Positions 1-5,738 are shown, numbered from the stretch's first letter. The stretch: DNA of 7,242 nucleotides from Betaproteobacteria bacterium (GCA_016868095.1 VGHV01000126.1:1-7242), one strand, 5' to 3'. Notes: a model not told the origin generated them from the letters alone. Numbers and translations are program-made.

Positions 1-2
1 AC

Positions 3-182
3 CCTACCCGCTGGTATCGCTTAAGCCAAATTGCTGTCGGCACTGGTTGCAGAGATATAACGGTGTCCTGGGCCTTGCACCAACTCAAAGAGCAAGGCCT
101 TGTTGAAGCGGTGACCTTAAGCCGACAGGCCAACAGCCGCTATCTGCGCTACTGCATCACACGCAATCGCACCATCACCTAG
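3..182 (+). CDS. C-terminal part of a winged-helix DNA-binding protein (5' end outside window)
   Basis: An open frame enters from the left edge and stops at TAG 180-182, giving 59 residues. The visible part has helix-turn-helix logic: a segment reading LSQIAVGTG, then a helix containing TVSWALHQLKEQGLVE, then a basic wing-like end rich in Arg and Tyr. The pattern of a first helix, 'TVS.AL..LK..GLV' and a following strand is typical of winged-helix domains in regulators and phage replication or regulatory proteins (family knowledge). The stop lies 50 bases before the small terminase start in the same direction, so it is probably a prophage gene upstream of the packaging module. The N-terminus is missing and no specific family can be named. 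It could also be the DNA-binding end of a larger phage protein. Confidence 0.55.
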   Translation, partial: PTRWYRLSQIAVGTGCRDITVSWALHQLKEQGLVEAVTLSRQANSRYLRYCITRNRTIT

Positions 183-221
183 ACAAGCATGGCATAAGGC
201 AATCGCTACAAAGACAAACAT

Positions 222-226
222 AGGAG
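222..226 (+). promoter_or_regulatory. Shine-Dalgarno site that sets the small terminase start
   Basis: AGGAG lies 6 bases before ATG 233. A TTG in the same frame at 227 directly abuts this site and is too close to be the start, so ATG 233 is preferred. Confidence 0.7.
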
Positions 227-232
227 TTGCGC

Positions 233-643
233 ATGACCGAAAAACTCACCCCTGTTGAAGAGCGCTTTGCTAACGAAGTGGCCCTTGGCAAAAGCCAGGC
301 TGCAGCCTATCGCATTGCTAATCCCAGATCCACTAAATGGAAAGATGGCAGCGTCTACGTGAAGGCTTCGCTCATGATGGGCAAAGATAAGGTAAAGAAA
401 AGGATCGCTGAGATCCAACAGCTGCTCTTAATCCGTACCCTCTGGTCCCGCGAACAGAGCGTCGTCGCCCTTAAAAAGGTCATTGAGGCACCCGATCGCA
501 AAAGTGATGTGGTCGCAGCCGTTCGCGAGTTAAACGTGATGCATGGTTTTCATGAGGCTCAGAAGATTGAACATTCTGGGGCTATCACGAGCATCGAACG
601 GCGCATCGTGGATGTCGCTATTAAGGCTGCTGCTGGAGGCTAA
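233..643 (+). CDS. Phage terminase small subunit
   Basis: The 136-residue product matches the small terminase subunit family in layout. The N-terminus reads MTEKLTPVEERFANEVALG, followed by 'KSQAAAYRIANP', the usual 'LT..Q..F...V..G.S...AYR.A.P' helix-turn-helix opening. Next come basic helices (KDKVKKRIAEIQQ near residues 53-65) and a helical C-terminal half. In tailed phages this subunit recognises the packaging start site on DNA and recruits the large ATPase/nuclease subunit (family knowledge). The gene looks complete, with a good SD. The expected next gene, the large subunit, is not there: a toxin-antitoxin pair starts 54 bases later, and only a broken C-terminal piece of the large subunit follows it. 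The protein is therefore probably an orphan with no packaging function. Confidence 0.82.
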   Translation: MTEKLTPVEERFANEVALGKSQAAAYRIANPRSTKWKDGSVYVKASLMMGKDKVKKRIAEIQQLLLIRTLWSREQSVVALKKVIEAPDRKSDVVAAVRELNVMHGFHEAQKIEHSGAITSIERRIVDVAIKAAAGG

Positions 644-659
644 TAGATAAGGCTTTAGC

Positions 660-688
660 TTGGTGCAAGCTCCAAATTCGGTTATGCT
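660..688 (+). promoter_or_regulatory. Candidate promoter of the toxin-antitoxin operon
   Basis: TTGGTG at 660-665 and TATGCT at 683-688 are separated by 17 bases, matching sigma-70 geometry with 3/6 and 4/6 consensus bases. An alternative -10 is TATAAC at 691-696 with an upstream TG. Either would place transcription start within a few bases of the toxin ATG at 698. The motif match is modest. Confidence 0.35.
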
Positions 689-697
689 GGTATAACC
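680..697 (+). promoter_or_regulatory. Inverted repeat, candidate TA operator, abutting the toxin start
   Basis: Perfect 6-base arms GGTTAT (680-685) and ATAACC (692-697) flank a 6-base spacer and end one base before ATG 698. The repeat covers the candidate -10 elements. Ribbon-helix-helix antitoxins commonly bind such repeats to repress their own operon, so this is the expected place for autoregulation. Confidence 0.5.
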
Positions 698-1120
698 ATG
701 CGTATCGTTTTGGACACCTCGGTATTGGTTTCTGCCTCACGTTCCAGGGAGGGCGCAAGCTTCGCCCTGATGAGTATGTTGCCCAACCCGCGCTTTGAGT
801 TTGCATTGTCGGTAGCCCTTTATACCGAGTGGCAGGAGGTACTCACCCGGCCGGAGCATCTTCCCCCCGGGCTCCAGCGTGAAGATGTTCTGGCTTATCT
901 GCATTATTTGACATCCATTGCCCACCTGCAGGACGTGTATTACCTTTGGCGCCCTTTTCTACGGGATCCTGACGACGACATGGTGCTGGAGTGTGCCGTG
1001 GCGTCGAATAGTCAGTATCTGGTGACTCATAACATCCAGGATTTCCAGCGCATTGTTGAGCTGGGGGTAATGCCAATCACCTCGGCATCTTTTTTGGCCA
1101 TCTTGAGGAGTTCATCGTGA
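698..1120 (+). CDS. PIN-domain toxin (putative ribonuclease) of a type II toxin-antitoxin system
   Basis: The 140-residue protein begins MRIVLDTSVLVSA, the classic first strand of a PIN domain with Asp6. Other expected acidic positions are visible: Glu44/Glu47 in LYTEWQEVL, an acidic cluster at 92-94 followed by MVLECAVAS, and Asp115 in VTHNIQDF (the usual 'T.N..DF' end motif). PIN toxins are Mg-dependent nucleases that cleave RNA and are neutralised by an antitoxin bound to the active site (family knowledge). Length and motifs suit the 'putative toxin component, PIN family' group. ATG 698 is the only plausible start, because the frame has a stop at 656-658 and no start codon between. No SD lies upstream, so translation may be leaderless or inefficient. 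The stop overlaps the antitoxin start by four bases. Confidence 0.85.
   Translation: MRIVLDTSVLVSASRSREGASFALMSMLPNPRFEFALSVALYTEWQEVLTRPEHLPPGLQREDVLAYLHYLTSIAHLQDVYYLWRPFLRDPDDDMVLECAVASNSQYLVTHNIQDFQRIVELGVMPITSASFLAILRSSS
1105..1110 (+). promoter_or_regulatory. Strong Shine-Dalgarno site for the antitoxin, inside the toxin gene
   Basis: GAGGAG lies 6 bases before GTG 1117. It contrasts with the toxin, which has no recognisable SD, and fixes the GTG as the antitoxin start. Confidence 0.7.
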
Positions 1121-1350
1121 CCGCCCTGACCGTACGTCTTCCGAATTCAGTGCACGCCAAGATCCGCGAATTAGCTGCGCGTGATGCGATCTCGGTTAAC
1201 CAGTTTATTGCCAGCGCAGCTGCAGAAAAGCTGGCATCCATGCTGACCTTGGACTACTTACGTCAGGAGGCTGCCCAAGGTCGGCGGGCAGATTTCGAGC
1301 GCTATCTGGATGCTGTACCGGATGTTCCTGACGATGCCGACAAAGTTTGA
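1117..1350 (+). CDS. Ribbon-helix-helix antitoxin paired with the PIN toxin
   Basis: The 77-residue protein starts at GTG inside the toxin stop (GTGA overlap), which implies translational coupling. Residues 4-9 (LTVRLP) form the DNA-binding strand of a ribbon-helix-helix fold. They are followed by a helix (about 11-22), a turn, and a second helix starting at ISVNQFIASA, the standard Arc/CopG/HicB-like arrangement. The acidic tail from about residue 55 (ADFERYLDAV then DVPDDAD) would be the toxin-neutralising part. The protein probably dimerises, blocks the PIN active site and represses the operon at the repeat ending at 697 (family knowledge plus inference). The gene order, toxin first, is the reverse of many type II modules. 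Its last codons run into the terminase remnant: the stop TGA 1348-1350 is read out of frame from a terminase Phe-Glu. Confidence 0.82.
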   Translation: MTALTVRLPNSVHAKIRELAARDAISVNQFIASAAAEKLASMLTLDYLRQEAAQGRRADFERYLDAVPDVPDDADKV

Positions 1351-1596
1351 GGGTGCTTACTTTGCCAAGGACTTAAACCTTGCACGAGCACAGGGCCGTA
1401 TCGGCAAACTTGCCGCTGATCCATTGCTCAGAACGAAGCTCTCTTTCTAGATCTTGGTGGAACGGACGCAAAAGCCGATGCCTTTGTGATTTGGGTGTGT
1501 CAGTTTGTTGGCCGAGAGATCCGAGTGCTTAACTACTACGAAGCCGACGGTCAACCGCTATCGGCACATCTTGCCTGGCTGCATGCGCAAGACTAG
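1334..1596 (+). pseudogene. Frameshifted C-terminal remnant of a phage terminase large subunit
   Basis: Two frames together give a recognisable terminase stretch. Frame one (from 1334 to TAG 1448-1450) reads FEGAYFAKDLNLARAQGRIGK then LAADPLL. Frame two (about 1432 to TAG 1594-1596) reads LDLGGTDAKADAFVIW, then VCQFVGREIRVLNYYE, then GQPLSAHLAWL. In large subunits this order, 'GAYYA..L..A...GRIG...D', 'DLG..DA.A.W..Q..G..IRV..YYE', leads into the nuclease domain (family knowledge). A net loss of one base near 1430-1447 accounts for the frame switch. The N-terminal ATPase part is absent because the TA operon occupies its place. The piece also ends early, at a TAG right after the AHLAWLHAQD segment. 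It cannot give a working packaging motor. Confidence 0.72.
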
Positions 1597-1606
1597 GGTT
1601 TAAACC
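1597..1606. repeat. 10-base perfect palindrome between terminase remnant and tetR
   Basis: GGTTTAAACC follows the remnant's stop directly and lies in the 12-base gap before the convergent tetR stop at 1609. It has no T-tract of terminator length. It could be chance or a trace of a junction. Confidence 0.3.
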
Positions 1607-1608
1607 GG

Positions 1609-2358
1609 CTACAATGTTCTTGTTACATTACTTATATCGGCCGGATCAACAGAACTATTAACGCCAAACAAATAGTTAAAAGATCTACTCGATATAACGT
1701 TGAAATTGCAATCATTTTCCTTCCGATTATTGTTTGTAACATCTGCTGATTCCCCAGAAATAAAGAGCTCACTGATGGACATACGCGCATCCCGAAGTGC
1801 CGTACGTTTACCAAGGAATCGCCATTCATAATGCGCAAGAAGCATGATCCCTTGGATGCGTCCCGTCAAACGCTCTAGATCACTGTTTGGGTCTAACTCC
1901 CCGCGCTTGACGGAAGCTTTTAAGAGCTTTCTAAAGCCACCTTGCCATTGCCGAACTGACTTTAGCAAGCGATCTCTGACCGGACCCGGTCGATCATCGA
2001 ATTCTGCCGCACCACTGATATAAAGACAGCCTCCGTCCTGAGCCTGAGTCCAGCGGCACCAGCGTTCAAATAGTGCAAGAATCTGCGGCACGATCGGTGC
2101 ATCGTCAACGAAGCTGCCAATCACCTCAGTGGTTACCAAATGGTCATAAGCCTCGATGACTGCGATTTGAAGCGCAACTTTAGAGCGAACGTGTGCGAAG
2201 ACAGCCGATTTGCTTAAGCCCGTGATGGATGCAACACCGCCGATCGTTAGCGCTTCCAAACCATTGGTGCGTGCAAACTTTAAGGCTTGACCTAGGATAA
2301 GTTGACGGGTTGCCATCGCCTTTGGCGTTGACAACGAACTGTCAAGTGCAGGCACCAT
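1609..2358 (-). CDS. TetR-family transcriptional regulator with an abnormal C-terminal tail
   Basis: The 249-residue protein has a TetR N-terminal DNA-binding domain: a helix near 16-32 (TRQLILGQALKFARTNG), then LTIGGVASITGLSKSAVFAH at 38-57, the helix-turn-helix. The ligand domain follows, with DGGCLYISGAAEFDDRPGPV near 108-127, a block often seen in this family, and helices to about residue 200. The ligand is unknown. The start is ATG 2356-2358, backed by an AGGAAG site 6 bases upstream (2365-2370, - strand); Met15 is a weaker alternative. From about residue 205 to 249 the protein turns Asn/Ser-rich, in AT-rich DNA with little resemblance to a TetR end, suggesting that the native stop was lost and the frame now runs into junk DNA. 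It is divergent from the lipoprotein operon and probably controls itself and perhaps that operon. Confidence 0.85.
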   Translation of the reverse strand: MVPALDSSLSTPKAMATRQLILGQALKFARTNGLEALTIGGVASITGLSKSAVFAHVRSKVALQIAVIEAYDHLVTTEVIGSFVDDAPIVPQILALFERWCRWTQAQDGGCLYISGAAEFDDRPGPVRDRLLKSVRQWQGGFRKLLKASVKRGELDPNSDLERLTGRIQGIMLLAHYEWRFLGKRTALRDARMSISELFISGESADVTNNNRKENDCNFNVISSRSFNYLFGVNSSVDPADISNVTRTL

Positions 2359-2376
2359 GAAAGACTTCCTAGTGAA

Positions 2377-2398
2377 AACTTCATTCTAGATTGAAGTT
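2377..2398. promoter_or_regulatory. 22-base near-palindrome over the tetR leader, candidate autoregulatory operator
   Basis: Arms AACTTCA (2377-2383) and TGAAGTT (2392-2398) are perfect, and the centre TCTAGA is itself palindromic. Only one symmetric pair (2384/2391) mismatches. It lies 6 bases upstream of the tetR SD and covers TAGAAT (- strand, 2383-2388), a 5/6 match to a -10 element. No good -35 is seen at 16-18 bases. The size suits a TetR dimer site. Confidence 0.5.
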
Positions 2399-2422
2399 AC
2401 AAACAATGCACGCAAGTAACTT
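2394..2422. repeat. Inverted repeat with 15-base spacer upstream of tetR
   Basis: AAGTTAC (2394-2400) and GTAACTT (2416-2422) are exact 7-base inverse copies. The first arm overlaps the near-palindrome ending at 2398. The spacer holds TGCACG, which equals one half of the perfect palindrome at 2511. It could be an extra regulatory half-site cluster or chance. Confidence 0.35.
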
Positions 2423-2510
2423 AACGAAAACATCATCTGGAGCTTTACGTTGACAAAGTATGCCTTAGGGACCCGTAGCTGATCTATTTCTTAAAACCTC
2501 TTTACAAAAA

Positions 2511-2524
2511 TGCACGATCGTGCA
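2511..2524. promoter_or_regulatory. Perfect 14-base palindrome, candidate TetR operator
   Basis: TGCACGATCGTGCA is fully self-complementary and lies in the divergent region between tetR and the lipoprotein operon. A central CGATCG with flanking GCA arms is a form seen in TetR-family operators. TTTACA at 2501-2506 just precedes it, so the palindrome would sit in the spacer of a rightward promoter, although the matching -10 (AATTCT near 2524) is poor. It lies 153 bases from the tetR start and 282 from the lipoprotein start. Confidence 0.5.
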
Positions 2525-2532
2525 ATTCTGTA

Positions 2533-2569
2533 TCCTCTTTCAAAACAACCCTTGTATCTTTAAAGAGGA
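2533..2569. repeat. Inverted repeat (8-base arms, 21-base loop)
   Basis: TCCTCTTT (2533-2540) pairs with AAAGAGGA (2562-2569). The motif CCTCTTTA also occurs directly at 2497-2504 and 2767-2774, with its inverse TAAAGAGG at 2561-2568. No T-tract follows, so a terminator is unlikely. Role unknown. Confidence 0.35.
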
Positions 2570-2595
2570 CTCTGATAGTCACCCCTTTCAGTTGG

Positions 2596-2730
2596 GTCAT
2601 CGTACGCTCTGAGTCAGTATTCAAGGGCCAGGTTCGTCATGTTGGAGAAGCTTTCAAACCGATTCGCCCAGAGGAAGACCAGTCGCCTCGCTTTATGGTG
2701 GAGCTTGTGTTTTTGCAGGACCAGTATTGA
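2596..2730 (+). other. Coding-like open frame without a start codon
   Basis: The frame is open from 2479 to TGA 2728-2730 but has no ATG, GTG or TTG start until ATG 2695, near its end. The stretch VREAF-like GEAFKPIRPEEDQSPRF followed by MVELVFLQDQY looks like ordinary globular protein, with charged and hydrophobic residues well mixed. The upstream part overlaps the operator region and is unlikely to be translated. It may be the tail of a gene whose 5' part was deleted, or chance. I do not recognise a family. Apart from this and the listed repeats, I see nothing supported between 2570 and 2780. Confidence 0.25.
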
Positions 2731-2780
2731 AACTCAGGAATAGTTTTGGAAAACTCGTTAAGCATTCCCTCTTTAATAAA

Positions 2781-2807
2781 ATGAATGACAACGTGGAGAT
2801 CGTCTAG
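2781..2807 (+). other. Possible 8-codon leader peptide overlapping the lipoprotein start
   Basis: ATG 2781 opens a frame MNDNVEIV that stops at TAG 2805-2807, sharing one base with the GTG start of the lipoprotein. Translation through it could couple to the next start. It has no clear SD of its own, so this is tentative. Confidence 0.25.
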
Positions 2808-4150
2808 TGAACTTAAAGCATCTGATACCGCTATCGTTAGCTTTACTTGTCTCATGCAGTGGAGGCGATATCCCAACGGAACCGATGAATATCCTGTTTG
2901 TTGGCAATAGTTATACGTTTGGTCGAGGTACCGCTGCCCTTCAATATAATGCTAGTAACGTAGAAGATTTAACTTTAGCCTTTAATAATCTCTCGCCACA
3001 ATCGGGCTCATCGCCGGTTGGTACAGGTGTAGCCCCAACACCCTGTAAAGACACCTCTGGTGCCGTAGGGTGCTATTCGCCCAAGCCTTGGGGCGGTGTT
3101 CCCGGAATCTTTAAAGCACTTGCCGACGAAATTGGGCTTAATTACACCGTTGCGATTTCAGCACGGTCCGCGGCAACACTTCGCGGTCAGTTCCTCAACA
3201 CAGCCGACCCCGCATGGGATTTGCGAGGTAACCTTGCCAGCAAGAAGTGGGATGTAGTGGTGTTGCAGGGTCAAAGCGACGAGCCGTTGCCAAGGGCAAA
3301 GTCAAAAAATGGCAACCCCTTGTCATTTAGCACCTACGCCAATCAGATTGCGCAGTACATCCAAAATGGCGATGCTGCGGAAACGACTGAGGCAGCAATT
3401 TTTGGAAGCTTGATGAATTGTACGAATCCTGTGACGGCAACCCCCCCAGGAGCTGGCCTATCAGCTACTAACTGCAATACGGCACGCAGCATCCCAAAAA
3501 ACGCCTTTGCCAACCCAGCTGCAAAGCTCTATCTCACGCAAACCTGGGCTCGGCCCGATATGGTGGAACCCCACAAATGCGTCGATGACGACAAGTCCAC
3601 AATGGTTGGGGCGCCATTTGTAGACCCAACATGTTCAAACGGGGCAAACGGTAGCAAATTGACCGGCATGAACAATCTGTACTACACCTCAAAGGCAAGC
3701 ACATCAGAGAACTTAGCCGACATGACGAATGATCTCTTTGCAGCCACTGCGAGCGCAGCAGCAAACTCAAAGAAGTCAACAGGTGAGTCTCGCTTTACTG
3801 GAGTAGTGCCTGTAGGCAACGCCTTCCAGCGTGCACTTAATCAAGGGATAGCAAAAAGCAGTGGTTTTTATAAGGCCGATGGAACTTATGTCGACCTTGG
3901 CAGCGAAATGAATTTATGGTTTTTCGATTACACCCATGCTAGTGTTTACGGTTACTACCTGAGCGCGCTCGTCTCCTTTGGCACGGTTTCAGGACTTGAT
4001 CCAACGCGATTCGGCGGACGTGATAAGGCTGCAGCAGATCTGAAAATCGCGCAAAAAAGATGCAGCCGCTTTACAAGAGATCGCCAAACAGACAATACTC
4101 GCCGCTGGGTTCAGCCTTCGATAGGCCTAAACGAAGCTAATGAAAGCTAG
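2807..4150 (+). CDS. SGNH-type (DUF4886-like) hydrolase lipoprotein with a late frameshift
   Basis: The 447-residue reading starts at GTG 2807 with GGAG 8 bases upstream. Residues 1-17 form a lipoprotein signal ending LLVSC, so Cys17 is lipidated and the protein sits in the envelope. ILFVGNSYTFG (29-39) supplies the nucleophile motif around Ser35. DVVVLQGQS (149-157) matches a later SGNH block, and FFDYTHASVYGYY (372-384) gives the Asp374/His377 pair, so all catalytic elements are present. SGNH enzymes hydrolyse esters; the substrate here is unknown. Several Cys residues in the middle (80, 89, 205, 223, 258, 276) may form disulfides. After Lys417 the reading becomes Arg-rich and odd. Dropping one A from the run at 4053-4058 gives DAAALQEIAKQTILAAGFSL and a stop at 4122-4124, which looks like the ancestral end. 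Next gene: malonyl-CoA decarboxylase, same strand. Confidence 0.75.
   Translation: MNLKHLIPLSLALLVSCSGGDIPTEPMNILFVGNSYTFGRGTAALQYNASNVEDLTLAFNNLSPQSGSSPVGTGVAPTPCKDTSGAVGCYSPKPWGGVPGIFKALADEIGLNYTVAISARSAATLRGQFLNTADPAWDLRGNLASKKWDVVVLQGQSDEPLPRAKSKNGNPLSFSTYANQIAQYIQNGDAAETTEAAIFGSLMNCTNPVTATPPGAGLSATNCNTARSIPKNAFANPAAKLYLTQTWARPDMVEPHKCVDDDKSTMVGAPFVDPTCSNGANGSKLTGMNNLYYTSKASTSENLADMTNDLFAATASAAANSKKSTGESRFTGVVPVGNAFQRALNQGIAKSSGFYKADGTYVDLGSEMNLWFFDYTHASVYGYYLSALVSFGTVSGLDPTRFGGRDKAAADLKIAQKRCSRFTRDRQTDNTRRWVQPSIGLNEANES
4053..4058 (+). other. Six-A run: site of a one-base insertion in the lipoprotein gene
   Basis: With six A's the gene reads on to 4150 in an Arg-rich frame. With five, it continues into an alanine-rich helix and stops at 4122-4124. 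A homopolymer indel is the simplest explanation. It may be a real mutation, slippage, or a read error. Confidence 0.65.
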
Positions 4151-5613
4151 TGAAGATTCCCTGGCTTGCCTCAGCGATTGCAAAGTTTTCTCAGCAACCA
4201 ATCAAGACGTTGCTTGCTGAGAAGCAACCTGCTCCGACTAAGTCTTTATCAGCAAGGCGATCGACTTCAGATCGCCTTGCTGCAAGCTTCAAGCTGCAAA
4301 ACGAAGCTATGTCGCCGCGTCTACTACGTCGAAGCCTGCAAGCCATGCAAGCGGTGATCGAACCAAGTATCAGCGAAACTGAGGGCGGCAGACGGGCCGA
4401 GCAGTTAGCTGCGATCTACGCCTCCTCTACCCGCGAAAGAAAGCTCGATTATTGGCGCTTGATGTCCGAGCAATTTGGGGTTGACAAAACAAAGGCCGAG
4501 TTGGAGCGACTGCGGTTTGAGGCAGCCCTGGGTACGACTGACGAACTGGCTGCCGAAGTTCGCTATCGCCGAGCAACGGTGTCACCCCGTCGGCGCTTGT
4601 TACAGCGCTTTGCGAATTTTCAAAAGGGGTTGCAATTCCTCATTGAAATGCGGGCTGAGCTTCAATCCTCTTTGAAAGCTGATAAGCAACTGACCGCGCT
4701 TGATCTCGAACTCGAGTACATGTTGGCTACCTGGTGCGACGTCAGTTTTCTAGAACTGCAGTCCATTAATTGGGATTCGCCCGCATCCTTGATTGAGCGA
4801 TTGATCAAGTACGAAGCGGTTCACGATATTCGAAGTTGGTCTGACGTAAAAAAACGGCTTGAAAGTGACCGTCGCTGCTATGGGTTCTTTCATCCACGAA
4901 TCCCCGGCGTTCCACTAATTTTTATCGAAGTTGCCCTAATGAACTCGATACCGACCTCAATCATCCCTGTGATTGATGAGGAAAGATTGCTTGAAGATCA
5001 ACGAAACGCCTCGGTCGCAGTCTTTTATTCCATCAGTAACACCCAAGCCGGCCTGCGCGGCGTGCCCTTTGGGGACTCATTAATTAAGCGGGTCGTCGAA
5101 GAGTTAAGAAGGGACTTCCCGCGTCTAAAGACCTTCGTCACCCTCTCCCCAATTCCAACCTACCGCACATGGCTTGCAAAGCAGACTGAAGAACTATGGG
5201 ACGCAATTGACCAAAAGCTTCTCAAGCGTTTCGATGCAACCTTTAAAACTCACGAGTCAAGAAAGGATTCTTTCATACAACGCTCGGACGCGTTGGATAT
5301 AGCAAGTGCTACATCCTCGCCGGAGATCGATCTTTTGAAAGAACTTCATCTGCGCTTTGCCGCCAGATTTCTTCAACAACTTGACGGTGACCGAGAACCA
5401 CGTGATCCGGTTGCGCGGTTTCATTTGGGAAACGGGGCAAGGATAGAGCAACTCAATTGGCAGGCGGATCCATCGCCAAAGGGTATGAAGCAGTCCTATG
5501 GAATCATGGTCAATTACTTGTACGATCTAAAAAAGATTGATCGAGCACGTGCCGGTCTGGCTGCTGGGAAGGTTGCCATGAGCGCCGAGATCGAACATTT
5601 GGGAAAAGATTAG
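4150..5613 (+). CDS. Malonyl-CoA decarboxylase
   Basis: The 487-residue protein aligns by eye with malonyl-CoA decarboxylase along its length: a helical N-terminal domain (about 55-175, including RERKLDYWRLMSEQFG) and the catalytic domain, which is acetyltransferase-like. Key blocks are CYGFFHPRIPGVPLIFIEVA, AVFYSISNTQAGLRGVPFG with the SIS serines at 294 and 296 (one of which is the catalytic Ser), LKTFVTLSPIPTYRTWL, and ARFHLGNGA with His425, then the closing SYGIMVNYLYDL. The enzyme converts malonyl-CoA to acetyl-CoA and CO2 in the cytoplasm, in malonate use or in limiting malonyl-CoA (family knowledge). GTG 4150 is the only upstream start, since TGA precedes it in frame at 4141-4143, and it lacks a strong SD. 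It overlaps the frameshifted stop of the lipoprotein gene by one base, so the pair looks coupled. No malonyl-CoA synthetase gene is visible nearby. Confidence 0.93.
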   Translation: MKIPWLASAIAKFSQQPIKTLLAEKQPAPTKSLSARRSTSDRLAASFKLQNEAMSPRLLRRSLQAMQAVIEPSISETEGGRRAEQLAAIYASSTRERKLDYWRLMSEQFGVDKTKAELERLRFEAALGTTDELAAEVRYRRATVSPRRRLLQRFANFQKGLQFLIEMRAELQSSLKADKQLTALDLELEYMLATWCDVSFLELQSINWDSPASLIERLIKYEAVHDIRSWSDVKKRLESDRRCYGFFHPRIPGVPLIFIEVALMNSIPTSIIPVIDEERLLEDQRNASVAVFYSISNTQAGLRGVPFGDSLIKRVVEELRRDFPRLKTFVTLSPIPTYRTWLAKQTEELWDAIDQKLLKRFDATFKTHESRKDSFIQRSDALDIASATSSPEIDLLKELHLRFAARFLQQLDGDREPRDPVARFHLGNGARIEQLNWQADPSPKGMKQSYGIMVNYLYDLKKIDRARAGLAAGKVAMSAEIEHLGKD

Positions 5614-5625
5614 ATGCGATATCAC

Positions 5626-5631
5626 TATAAT
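5626..5631 (+). promoter_or_regulatory. Consensus -10 hexamer between the decarboxylase and lyase genes
   Basis: TATAAT lies 13 bases after the decarboxylase stop and 107 bases before the lyase start. No good -35 exists at 16-18 bases (TTGGGA at 5599 is 21 bases away), so it is a candidate for independent lyase expression at most. The rest of 5614-5738 holds no terminator that I can see. Confidence 0.3.
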
Positions 5632-5738
5632 AACTTACCGGTCTAATTTCTGATAATTTCCCGCAGAAAACTCATGAAGATCTATGGTCTTGAACGATCG
5701 CAAAATGACGTTATCACCAGTTTTTTGGAGATTTATGC

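Noticed and set aside
227..232. TTG start for the small terminase two codons upstream of ATG 233
   Set aside because: It abuts the AGGAG site with no spacing, whereas ATG 233 has a 6-base spacing.
843..1076. Minus-strand frame antisense to the PIN toxin
   Set aside because: It is a shadow of the toxin gene, with no SD and low-complexity Pro/Ala-rich sequence.
1605..1644. CCGGC/GCCGG inverted repeat as a terminator between terminase remnant and tetR
   Set aside because: The arms are only 5 bases, the loop is 30 bases and no T-run follows.
2450..2455. TTGACA as a -35 of a rightward promoter
   Set aside because: The position for the -10 at 16-18 bases reads as GC-rich sequence with no hexamer match.
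2637..2876. 79-codon minus-strand frame across the lipoprotein start
   Set aside because: It overlaps the lipoprotein SD and signal peptide coding in opposition and shows no motif. Its composition is not convincing enough to list as a gene.
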